Source: GCA-2683825 sp965662355 (GTDB lineage: Bacteria > Planctomycetota > UBA1135 > GCA-002686595). From it: a stretch of DNA of 64,000 bases. The first letter of the stretch is position 1. Each line of letters starts with the position of its first letter. The stretch covers positions 5,292-69,291 of the forward strand of contig CBFIHP010000026.1 in the NCBI GenBank assembly GCA_965662355.1, in the 5' to 3' direction. A program made the position numbers and the translations under genes. The notes under the pieces are model-generated. The model made no database searches. It had not been told where the DNA came from and was given only the letters and a program-made list of their open reading frames with translations. Positions 56,577 through 64,000 of the stretch are shown here, one piece after another.

Positions 56577-59132
56577 TCAACGCTCCTCTGACTCGTCCGT
56601 CTGATCGGGAGACTGCTCTGAAACCGATTGTGTCGAAGCAGGAGCCTCCCCCGCGAGGGTCGACGGCGGAAGCCGGAAGGCCTTGCCAGTGGCGAAGAGT
56701 CCGATGTGTGCCTGGATCTCCTGCACTAGCTGGGCATTGCCGGAGCGCCTAGCCAACTTCTCAGCCTCTCCTGCGATCGCTATGGCCTCCTCGAAGTGGC
56801 CGGTCGCTCCTTTGGCAAGGGCCAAGGTGTGGAGCACCAGCGAGTTCGACGCACCCGACAACTGGTTTGCGCGCTCAGCAAGGGCCACCGCTCGCGGGCC
56901 GTTGAAGTGCTGGTCCGATCCCGTCGTCGCCAGAAAGCGTGCCAGCCGCGCGTAAGGTTCGGGGAGACCTGGGATCAACTGAAGCGCAGCTTCATAGCGC
57001 TCAAGGGCGACGTCATCTCGCCCGTGGTTGAAGGCCAGGTTCCCCAGGTTGAGGTAGGGACGAAAGAACTTTGGATCGATCTCGAGCGCTCTCACGAAGG
57101 ATTCGTACGCTTCCTGCATTCGGCCGAGCTGATAGTAGGCGGCCCCCAGGTCGTTTTGCAGGTTCGCGTCACTTGAAAGAGAGGCGCACGCAGCTTCGAA
57201 GTGCTCGATCGATTCCTCGACGCGGCCCATGCTCATGAAGGAGTTTGCGATGGCGCGATGGGCGAGATCCCAGCCGGGTTTGTGTTCCAGCGCCAAGAGC
57301 ATGTGCTCGAGTGCTTGCTGCGGCTTGTTGCGGTCGACAAAAGTCTGGGCGAGGTTGAAGTAGGCCTCGGCATAACCGGGGCGAAGACGCAAAGCCTCAC
57401 TGTACTCGCCAGCCGCGAGGTCGGGGCGCCCCTCGGCACGCTGTACGTTGCCCATGCCGACGTGGGCCGCAGCCATCTCGGGAGCGATCTCGAGCGCAAG
57501 CTCCAGGTGCTCACGCGCCCGTTGGGTTTGACCCAGCTGTTGCAGCACATCCCCGAGGTCGTAGTGCGCGCCCGCATCGGTCGGGGCCAGCTCGACTACG
57601 CGATCCAGGGAGGCCAACGCCCGCTCACGCGCACCGATCTCGACCAATGCGCGACCAAGTTGGCTGTGGAACGAGGGGGTCTCCGGGCTCGCCTCGACGA
57701 GGCGTTGCGCCATCGAGAGCCGAACCTCGGGTGCGATCGTGCCCATTTCGACGGCTTTACGCAGCTCGGTCGCTAGGTCCTTGATACCAAGGCGCTCCTT
57801 TACGTCTGCCAGGCCTTCGAGACCAGCGATTCCGCCAGGCAATTCGGCTTCCGTGCCGGCGGCATAGCCCAGCGCAGCGAGCTGCTCCAGTTCTTCGTTA
57901 CTGACGGGAGCGACGTCGCTCTCGCGCACCACGAGAGCAGCTTCGATCTCGCTCAATCGTGCTTCGAGTTGCGCCAGGACGTCCTTGCGAGCTGTGGCCA
58001 GGTTCGCGAGCTCGCCGCGATCTGTAGCGCGGTTGTAGAGTTCGGGCTGCGGCGAACGGATGTACTTCCATTCCTCGGTCGTCAAGCTGCGTTGCGGACC
58101 CCAGCGGAAGGCGGTCCAAGGTAGGTCGGTTTCGGCATAGCTCTCAGCAGCGTCGCGGGTCTCACCCCGAAGTGCGGGAACGAGGCTGCGCGGGTTGCCC
58201 GGTTGGTTGAACCCGACCAACTCGAGCGCCGTGGGTTGAAAGTCCTCCAACGTGACCAATGCACGAACTCGCTGCCCCTCGTCGATCCCAGGGCCGGCCA
58301 TGATCCACGGGACGTGCAGGACCTCTTCGTTGAGCAGATAGGCGTGCTCGATCTCGTGGTGATCGCCCAGTCCCTCTCCATGGTCCGCGAGGGCGACGAC
58401 CACGGTGTTCTCTTCGAGGCCGTTCTCCCGTAGGTACTGGACCAGACGCCCGATCTGTGCGTCGACGAAGGCGATCTCGCCGTCGTAGGTTCCGGTCTCG
58501 GCGTTACGATCCGTCACGTCCGCACCGTGGGGGTGCCAGGGATAGTGAGCGTCGTAGAGATGAACCCAGGCGAAGAAGGGCTGGTCCAATTCTCCGGCCT
58601 CCAGCCATGAGAGCGCCGAGCTGACGACAACGTCAGCGGGACGGTACGTCGACAGTCCCTCGTGCAGCTTCTGCTCGTAGGCCTCCGAAAGGTCATCGTC
58701 GTAGACGTCGAACCCACGGTCTAATCCGAAGCGACGGTCGAGCACAAAGGCCGCAATGAAGGCGCCGGTTCGGTAACCGTAGGCGGAGAGGTGCTCGGCC
58801 AGGGTCGGAACCTCCTGGGCCAGCTTGTGCATCCCGTTGACTCGCGCACCGTGTTCAGGCGGCAAGAGACCGGTCATCAAGGTCGAATGAACCGGCAAGG
58901 TCATGGGAGCGGGCGAGTAGGCCTCCTCGAAGACGACCCCACGCTCCGCCAGGGAGTCGAGCACAGGGGTCTGGGCTCTCTCGTAGCCGTAGGCGCCTAG
59001 ACGGTCGGATCTGACGGTGTCGATCGTTACCAGCAGCAGGTTGGGAAGGTCACGGTGCGCGTCGCCGGAGCCACTGCAGCCAGAGATGGCAAGGACGCTG
59101 CCCGCCAGGGCGAGGGAGAGCTTCTTCTTCAT
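56577..59132 (-). CDS. sulfatase-fold lipoprotein with TPR repeats
   Basis: 851 residues with a lipoprotein signal (MKKKLSLALAGSVLAISGC). Residues about 30-400 are an alkaline-phosphatase/sulfatase fold: VTIDTVRSDRLGAYGY (metal Asp), and ALADHGEGLGDHHEIEHAY (second metal site). At the nucleophile position it reads MTLPVHSTLMTG with Thr78, not the C-x-P-S-R needed for formylglycine, so it is more like a phospho- or phosphoethanolamine-transferase than a classical sulfatase. About ten TPRs follow (e.g. AHYDLGDVLQQLGQTQRARE, AEAYFNLAQTFVDRNKPQQA). It is anchored in an envelope membrane. The substrate is unknown; the TPRs suggest it works in a complex. Confidence 0.85.
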   Translation of the reverse strand: MKKKLSLALAGSVLAISGCSGSGDAHRDLPNLLLVTIDTVRSDRLGAYGYERAQTPVLDSLAERGVVFEEAYSPAPMTLPVHSTLMTGLLPPEHGARVNGMHKLAQEVPTLAEHLSAYGYRTGAFIAAFVLDRRFGLDRGFDVYDDDLSEAYEQKLHEGLSTYRPADVVVSSALSWLEAGELDQPFFAWVHLYDAHYPWHPHGADVTDRNAETGTYDGEIAFVDAQIGRLVQYLRENGLEENTVVVALADHGEGLGDHHEIEHAYLLNEEVLHVPWIMAGPGIDEGQRVRALVTLEDFQPTALELVGFNQPGNPRSLVPALRGETRDAAESYAETDLPWTAFRWGPQRSLTTEEWKYIRSPQPELYNRATDRGELANLATARKDVLAQLEARLSEIEAALVVRESDVAPVSNEELEQLAALGYAAGTEAELPGGIAGLEGLADVKERLGIKDLATELRKAVEMGTIAPEVRLSMAQRLVEASPETPSFHSQLGRALVEIGARERALASLDRVVELAPTDAGAHYDLGDVLQQLGQTQRAREHLELALEIAPEMAAAHVGMGNVQRAEGRPDLAAGEYSEALRLRPGYAEAYFNLAQTFVDRNKPQQALEHMLLALEHKPGWDLAHRAIANSFMSMGRVEESIEHFEAACASLSSDANLQNDLGAAYYQLGRMQEAYESFVRALEIDPKFFRPYLNLGNLAFNHGRDDVALERYEAALQLIPGLPEPYARLARFLATTGSDQHFNGPRAVALAERANQLSGASNSLVLHTLALAKGATGHFEEAIAIAGEAEKLARRSGNAQLVQEIQAHIGLFATGKAFRLPPSTLAGEAPASTQSVSEQSPDQTDESEER

Positions 59133-59155
59133 CTTGGACGCATATGGTACGGCAA

Positions 59156-59424
59156 GTACGGAGCCAGGCTCCCTGCTGACGGGTCGATCGGCCCGTCAGG
59201 CTCCAAATTCGCCGTTCCTTCGGCAACGGCCGCGACCTGCGCCGCTCGACGGGAGGTTTCTCGTGCTCTCCGCAGCGACCACCCGGATGCCTGGTTTCAC
59301 GTGCTGAACCGTGGAAGCGCCAAGGCGCAGCGTCCTCGAGACTCACACCGATGTCGCCGCTTCCGCGCGCTCCTGCCCGCTGGACGGGGCCACGAACCCG
59401 TCAGCTCGGTGCCTGGCTCCGTAC
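59156..59424. mobile_element. 269-bp REPIN-type element with RAYT transposase remnant
   Basis: The left end is GTACGGAGCCAGGCTCC (59156-59172) and the right end GGTGCCTGGCTCCGTAC ending at 59424. After the left end comes CTGACGGG...CCCGTCAGG, also in the 86-bp element at 29605. On the plus strand 59286-59324 encodes DAWFHVLNRGSAK, the hallmark N-terminal phrase of REP-associated tyrosine transposases (xxYFHVxNRGN). No HUH motif or catalytic Tyr is left, and the frame is broken, so the element is defective. Confidence 0.65.
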
Positions 59425-59503
59425 CGTCTGGCTCGAGCCGCTGTGCTACGTTGTAGGCGTGTGGCTCGAGCCAATCAGTAATTTTGCATGAAGGAGTAAT
59501 GAC

Positions 59504-59971
59504 ATGCGATTCATTCCGACCTTGGTGGCGATCTGGCTAGCGCTGATGAGTTGTCAGGCAGGTCAGGGTGACCCCGAACGAGGTGAGAACCTCATATCGC
59601 CCAAGGATCAAGACGCGGCGCTGATGGGAAGGTGGCTGCTAGTTCAAATCAACCGCGACGGGAAGGACATCAACCTGGATAACCTGGAAGGTTCGGTTCG
59701 TGAAATCGGCGAGAACACCTACAGCATCAAGTCGATGAATGGCCAGCCGATCACCGGAAGGTACACGATCGACATCGAGGCAAAGCCCAGGACCATCGAT
59801 GAGTTCGTTGACAACGGTCGCTTCAAGGGTGGGACCTTGAAAGGGATCTACCTGGTGGAAAGCGACAGGCTGACGATCAGCTTCGGCAGTCCAGGACAGG
59901 ATCGCCCAGAGGACTTCGAGAGCAAGCCCGGCACGCAGTACACGGTGGCGATTCACAAGAAGCTCGAGTAG
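59504..59971 (+). CDS. TIGR03067-type lipoprotein
   Basis: 155 residues with AAGGAG eight bases before the ATG and a lipoprotein signal (MRFIPTLVAIWLALMSC). The body follows the planctomycete TIGR03067 pattern: LMGRWLLVQINRDGKDI, GRYTIDIEAKPRTIDEFVD, GGTLKGIYLVESDRLTISF, SPGQDRPEDFESKPGT. These small beta-barrel-like proteins are common in the phylum; the function is unknown. It stands alone, downstream of the RAYT element. Confidence 0.8.
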   Translation: MRFIPTLVAIWLALMSCQAGQGDPERGENLISPKDQDAALMGRWLLVQINRDGKDINLDNLEGSVREIGENTYSIKSMNGQPITGRYTIDIEAKPRTIDEFVDNGRFKGGTLKGIYLVESDRLTISFGSPGQDRPEDFESKPGTQYTVAIHKKLE

Positions 59972-60227
59972 TTCCACGTAGGGCACTTGCGTTCGAAGGC
60001 TCGTACCGTGGTCGCCTGGGCGCTGGTTTGAGCGCCTACTTGCGACAGGTTGTAGCGTCAGAGGCGCCTTGAAAAAGTGCCGTAGGGGGCAGCGCCTCCG
60101 GTTTCATGGAGTGCAGTGGGGCGTCTGAGGCGAAAACGGCCCATTGAATCTCCTGCGCTACCTTCGCGCGCATGAAACAGAATCCCCGAAAGAGGGATAC
60201 ACTCGCTCAGTAGCAACGGAGCAAAGT
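59972..60227. other. intergenic, nothing recognised
   Basis: About 255 bases between plus-strand genes. No hairpin with T-run, repeat or coding fragment was identified. Confidence 0.4.
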
Positions 60228-61169
60228 ATGAATTGGAAACGCTTAGCGCCCCTAGTTGCACTGACCTCTCTATCTGGTCTGTGCTCTGTAGCTCCCATTG
60301 GGACTCCACAGCTCGAGATACTCATCCCGGCGTACTTCTATCCGACCCATTGGAATCCCGGAACATACCTCTGGGATGACTTGGCGGTTGGCCGGTCCCA
60401 GGTTCCGATTACAGCTATCGTCAATGCATCCAACGGGCCTGGTGTCGGTGGCCCCAATGCCGACTACATTGTCGGGACCGGTGATCTGGCTGCTGCCGAC
60501 GTCTCGATGGTGGGCTATGTCTACACCGACTACGGAGCGCGTGATGCCGCAACGGTGAGGGCCGAGATCGACGAATGGGCCGTCAACTGGAGCGGTCACG
60601 GGGTCAACGGAATTTTCCTCGACGAAGCTTCCACCGATCCGGCGGACATCACGTACTACGAGGATCTGTACGACTACGCTCTCGCGAAGCCTGAGATCGA
60701 GCGCGTCATCATCAATCCAGGAATAACGACGGACGAGCTGTACTTGAGCTTGCCGGCTGCAGACGTCGTAGTCGATTTCGAATCCACGTATGCAGCGTGG
60801 AGCATTCACACACCTGGCACCTACGCACCGAACTATCCCGATCGTCTGGCGATGTTGGTCCACGCCACCGCCGATACGGTGCAGATGGAGAACGCCATTG
60901 ACCTGGCGATCGCACGGGGCACGAAGTACGTTTACGTCACGGACGACACGATCCCTCCCGACGGCAATCCCTGGGATACCCTGCCTGCTTTTTGGCAGGC
61001 GGAGTTGGACTACATCGAGGCTGCGAATGCTTCCGCCGCAGTGCCCGCCTTGCCTTTGGGGGCACTATTGGTTTTCCTGGGTGGAGTGTCGGGTGCAGCC
61101 GTCGTCCTGCTTTTTTTTCGTCGGGATTCGCCCAGAGCAAATTCCTCGCGTTGGGCGCAGACAGCATGA
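60228..61169 (+). CDS. GH135-like (spherulation-specific family 4) secreted protein with sorting tail
   Basis: 313 residues from ATG 60228, chosen for its signal peptide (MNWKRLAPLVALTSLSGLCS) and CGGAG upstream; the frame is open to 60144. The domain reads LEILIPAYFYPT, NASNGPGVGGPNADY, VGYVYTDYGARDAATVRAEI, GVNGIFLDEAS (Asp132-Glu133, likely catalytic or substrate residues) and VVDFESTYAAW. This matches the spherulation-specific family 4/GH135 barrel, whose fungal members cut galactosaminogalactan. The tail VPALPLGALLVFLGGVSGAA ends in FFRRD, resembling a PEP-CTERM-like sorting signal, as at 8817. It may hydrolyse an extracellular amino-sugar polymer. Confidence 0.75.
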   Translation: MNWKRLAPLVALTSLSGLCSVAPIGTPQLEILIPAYFYPTHWNPGTYLWDDLAVGRSQVPITAIVNASNGPGVGGPNADYIVGTGDLAAADVSMVGYVYTDYGARDAATVRAEIDEWAVNWSGHGVNGIFLDEASTDPADITYYEDLYDYALAKPEIERVIINPGITTDELYLSLPAADVVVDFESTYAAWSIHTPGTYAPNYPDRLAMLVHATADTVQMENAIDLAIARGTKYVYVTDDTIPPDGNPWDTLPAFWQAELDYIEAANASAAVPALPLGALLVFLGGVSGAAVVLLFFRRDSPRANSSRWAQTA

Positions 61170-61263
61170 CCTCAGGTTTGGCCGTTTCTGCTTTCACTAG
61201 GTCCGAGCTCTTGCCTTTGCGCAGTCACCTGTGGAAATGGATCCGGCAAGGATTCCGCCCGTC

Positions 61264-62019
61264 ATGAGTCCGGCCTACGAAGCGACTCTTTGGGGATTCA
61301 TCGCGGGGGGCGCGTTGGTCCTAGGGGCAGCGGTGGGCTATCTGAGCGATGTGCCGAGTCGGGTCGTTGCCGGAGTGATGGCCTTCGGAAGCGGCGTTCT
61401 GATTTCAGCTCTGTCTTTCGAGCTGATGGAGAAGGCCTACGAGCAATCCGGCCTGCCTGCCAGTGCAGCCGGTTTCTTGACCGGAGCCCTATTGTATGCG
61501 GTGGCCAATCGATTGCTGGCAAGCCGTGGAGCCAAACATCGCAAGCGTTCGGGCAACCAACAGCAGAAGGAGACAGGGCAATCAGGGAGCGGCGTGGCCA
61601 TCGCCGTCGGTGCACTCCTGGATGGGATTCCCGAGTCCATTGCGATCGGACTGAGCATCTTGCATGGCGGCGTGGTGAGCGTGGCCACCGTAGCGGCGAT
61701 CTTTCTTTCGAATCTCCCCGAGGGGCTGTCGAGCTCGGCTGGCATGCGTAAAGCTGGTCGGCCGGCCAGCTATGTCTTCGGCGTCTGGGTGTCGATCGCA
61801 ACGGCCTGTGGCCTCTCCTCTCTGGCAGGCTACGTCCTATTCGACGGGCTCTCTCCTTTCATCCTCGCGTCGACGACGGCTCTCGCAGCGGGTGCGATGT
61901 TGACCATGATCGTCGACACCATGATCCCCGAGGCGTTTTCCGAGACCCACGACTGGGCCGGATTGATCGCGGTCCTCGGTTTCCTGGTTTCCTTCTCACT
62001 GACACAGCTCACGGGCTGA
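61264..62019 (+). CDS. ZIP-like metal transporter
   Basis: 251 residues if ATG 61264 is used (AAGGA upstream); ATG 61231 would add eleven. Eight membrane segments are arranged as in ZIP transporters with a charged loop (HRKRSGNQQQKETGQSGSG) between TM3 and TM4. The TM4 motif is LDGIPESIAIG and the TM5 motif SNLPEGLSSSAGM: the Pro-Glu pairs of the family metal site are kept, but the His residues of HNxPEG and HExPEG are replaced by Asp and Ser. It probably moves a divalent metal, perhaps with altered preference. Confidence 0.75.
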   Translation: MSPAYEATLWGFIAGGALVLGAAVGYLSDVPSRVVAGVMAFGSGVLISALSFELMEKAYEQSGLPASAAGFLTGALLYAVANRLLASRGAKHRKRSGNQQQKETGQSGSGVAIAVGALLDGIPESIAIGLSILHGGVVSVATVAAIFLSNLPEGLSSSAGMRKAGRPASYVFGVWVSIATACGLSSLAGYVLFDGLSPFILASTTALAAGAMLTMIVDTMIPEAFSETHDWAGLIAVLGFLVSFSLTQLTG

Positions 62020-62097
62020 GGTGCGATTGGGAAAGGGAGTTGCGAGCGCTCGATCGACCGTCGAAGGTCGGCGGACCGCCGTTATCGGTGGCCGGGA

Positions 62098-62126
62098 GTG
62101 TGCGGCGACAAACCTGGTTCGGTAAC
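62098..62126 (+). repeat. 29-base dispersed repeat, copy E
   Basis: Core GTGTGCGGCGACAAACC...TTCGGTAAC, followed by GCC as at copy A. It ends six bases before the stop of the minus-strand secreted gene, so it lies in that gene's 3' flank. Confidence 0.8.
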
Positions 62127-62132
62127 GCCCCC

Positions 62133-63515
62133 CTAGGGGACCACGCGAATCGTTGCGTACAGGTTCTTGTCGTTCAAGGCACACTTCTGCCAGGCCACGG
62201 CGAGCGTCTTGTCCTCCCGCAACACGGCCGGATGCATGCCGGGCTGGCCCAGCCAAGCGAGCCCTCCCCCTCCACCCCCCGGCAGGCCTGGGTCCACCAG
62301 GTTCAGAGTTTCGTGAAGCGGGGTTCCACTGGCGTCGAAAGTCCGGTACTTGAGGGCTCCGCAAGACGGTGTACCCCAGACCGTCCAGACCACGACGATG
62401 CGCCCGTCGGGATCGCTCAGTCCCGATCCTGGGGCCACCACCGTCATCCTCTTCTCTTGTCCGTTTATCCAATTATCACCGTCATCGTTGACGACGATGG
62501 CCGGACGATCCAGCACCGCTGCATGGGTTGGGGAAGTGTAGCGCGCCATCTTGACGTCCTGACCGTCGACCCACGCGATGACGAAACTCGCGTCATCGAA
62601 AGCCGCGATTGCGGGGTTCACCGGTACCTGGGTCGAACCCACCCGAAAAGCGGATCCTTCTCCGATCCTCGACGCGCGGATTCCGTAGGGAGGATTTCCG
62701 GTCGCCTGACACCACGTGGCCACGAACCGGTCGTTCAGTCCGGCGGTCACGCAAGGCAGGGATCCTGGACCGATTCGATCGGTAGCAAGCTCCGTTCCAG
62801 TTCCTCCGATGCTTGGAGGGATGCCCCCACCTCCCGGTGACGGTGGACCGTCGTAGAAAAGGCCGTGATATTCGTTCCACACGGTCACGTAGTTGGTTTC
62901 ACTGAATGCCGTCGAAGGAGCGTGACTATTGTCGGCCTCGCCGCTTGCGTCATGCACGACCGGTGAGAATTCGGTGAAGTCAATCGGCTCGGCATGAAAC
63001 GGGTAGGGCGGAATCTCGGCCCATTGAAACGGCACGGAATAGTGCGGGTCAGCCCAGTGCGACCAGACGACTTTGATCAAGGGATCCTCGCTCCTTTGAA
63101 CCGCACAAGACGGGAGAAAGTTAACCGCGCTCGCTGCGGCCGGGCTATTGAGCCTGACATCATGATCGTCCAGAAATCCCAGGTGCTGATTCCACCGCCG
63201 CAGGTACGGGTTTCCGATCACCGGGAATTCGTCACATGAAGGTCCACACGACGCTTCGCTGTCCGCGGTCAATATGGTGGGTGGTATTCCACAAGCCCAT
63301 ACAAAGACGAACGTATCGATCGTGATGGACCCAAGCCCGCCATCCGACGGTACGTAGGCGACACTTGCCCCGTGGGGACTGCGATCCGGGCTGTGGCACT
63401 CCACACGGTTGATCTGAAACTGCTCGACCTGCGAAATCCCCACCCCGGGAAACAGGGTGATCCAGGCAACCAAAACGACAATGACACCGAGTACTTTTCG
63501 TGCGTGAATCGCCAT
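62133..63515 (-). CDS. secreted protein of unknown function
   Basis: 460 residues from ATG 63515, chosen for GGAGG six bases upstream and a signal peptide (MAIHARKVLGVIVVLVAWIT); the frame is open to 63731. The mature part has recurring strand patterns (SFVIAWVDGQDVKMARYTSP, DGRIVVVWTVWGTPSCGAL, KTLAVAWQKCALNDKNLYAT) like the blades of a sialidase- or propeller-type fold in which each blade ends in a xVAWxx strand. I cannot assign a family and no catalytic set is visible. Confidence 0.65.
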   Translation of the reverse strand: MAIHARKVLGVIVVLVAWITLFPGVGISQVEQFQINRVECHSPDRSPHGASVAYVPSDGGLGSITIDTFVFVWACGIPPTILTADSEASCGPSCDEFPVIGNPYLRRWNQHLGFLDDHDVRLNSPAAASAVNFLPSCAVQRSEDPLIKVVWSHWADPHYSVPFQWAEIPPYPFHAEPIDFTEFSPVVHDASGEADNSHAPSTAFSETNYVTVWNEYHGLFYDGPPSPGGGGIPPSIGGTGTELATDRIGPGSLPCVTAGLNDRFVATWCQATGNPPYGIRASRIGEGSAFRVGSTQVPVNPAIAAFDDASFVIAWVDGQDVKMARYTSPTHAAVLDRPAIVVNDDGDNWINGQEKRMTVVAPGSGLSDPDGRIVVVWTVWGTPSCGALKYRTFDASGTPLHETLNLVDPGLPGGGGGGLAWLGQPGMHPAVLREDKTLAVAWQKCALNDKNLYATIRVVP

Positions 63516-64000
63516 CGGAACCTCCGTGTGCCGTGATGATGGGCAGAAGGGGACACTGCGTGCGACCTCTGCCCATGAGGGGTCGCGCGCGCCGAGTCGT
63601 TCGAGGCTCTTTTCTTGTTCGTGTTCGGAACTCTCGTCAGGCCCCATCTTTTTGCGGTGATTCGGATGGTCGCAACCTGTTGGTGGGACGGGATTCGCCG
63701 CCGCGACTCGGGTTGACGTATTGAAAGTCACCGGAAAGAATCGCGAGAATGCCGAGGCCGCCCGATTTCCGCGCCAACACAGCGATCGCCTGCATCACCG
63801 AGCGCACGGTAAGAACTGAGCTTGGAACACCTATGCTCTCACATTGATGCCAGGCGCCGGGTTCGTCACGTCGAGGAACTCTTGCCACAGGATCGTTCCG
63901 CACGATACAGACGATCGGTGACGTGGCGGGTTGCGGTTAGGCGTGGAATTCTGTCCTGACTCCGTACCCGCTGCCGAAACTTGGCTGTACGATGGCTCCG
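63516..64000. other. right edge, no supported gene
   Basis: Open frames on the minus strand continue here without recognisable domains or ribosome binding sites. ACTCCGTACC at 63959-63968 resembles half of a REP palindrome but is too short to call. Confidence 0.4.

Noticed and set aside
63637..63903. 88-codon minus-strand frame at the right edge
   Set aside because: No domain or ribosome binding site, and it overlaps the upstream region of the secreted gene at 62133-63515.

Overview
The window looks like a stretch of chromosome from a GC-rich member of the Planctomycetota, probably a marine lineage. This rests on gene content, not a search: many secreted proteins built from parallel beta-helix, FG-GAP/VCBS, kelch, PD40, lamin-tail-like and fibro-slime domains; a large TPR-bearing Ser/Thr kinase next to an ECF sigma factor; a TIGR03067-type small protein; a sulfatase-fold protein with TPRs; and C-terminal VPxLP-type sorting tails. 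No tRNA, rRNA or CRISPR array was seen.

Layout. 0.35-14.3 kb: secreted proteins on the plus strand (a degenerate M64-peptidase/beta-helix/dockerin-like protein, a beta-helix/alpha-beta-hydrolase fusion, an anti-sigma-like membrane protein, a lamin-tail-like surface protein, another beta-helix protein), a minus-strand protein with four zinc-ribbon-like modules, and an ECF sigma factor fused through a membrane helix to carboxypeptidase-regulatory-like domains. 14.3-19.7 kb: a divergent Ser/Thr kinase and ECF sigma factor, followed by a seven-repeat PD40 propeller protein. 19.7-27.2 kb: an AlgX/AlgJ-like SGNH protein behind a long hairpin, then a lipoprotein (DUF3313-like), membrane-fusion protein and RND pump operon. 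29.6-36.9 kb: a periplasmic redox block with a SCO1-cytochrome c fusion and multicopper oxidase (an operon), a lipoprotein beta-carbonic anhydrase and a MauG/CcpA-type dihaem protein. 37.1-50.8 kb: secreted display or adhesion-type proteins (fibro-slime, kelch and four FG-GAP/VCBS proteins). 51.5-54.7 kb: a hybrid histidine kinase and a bacterial pentameric ligand-gated ion channel. 54.8-63.5 kb: gene fragments and repeats, a small membrane protein, a sulfatase/TPR lipoprotein, a TIGR03067 lipoprotein, a GH135-like spherulation protein, a ZIP-like transporter and a secreted hypothetical.

Mobile and repetitive DNA is the most striking layer. One palindromic family (core TACGGAGCCAGGCTCCGTA) occurs as singlets and as inverted doublets, which is the REPIN architecture; the longest doublet encloses what looks like a RAYT transposase remnant. 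A second dispersed 29-base repeat has five copies, several at gene ends or at gene breakpoints. Further repeat families, a 206-bp element with 14-bp perfect terminal inverted repeats, and fragments of IS5-, rve- and possibly IS91-type transposases lie between genes. Start codons are often uncertain because Shine-Dalgarno sequences are weak or absent at many genes.
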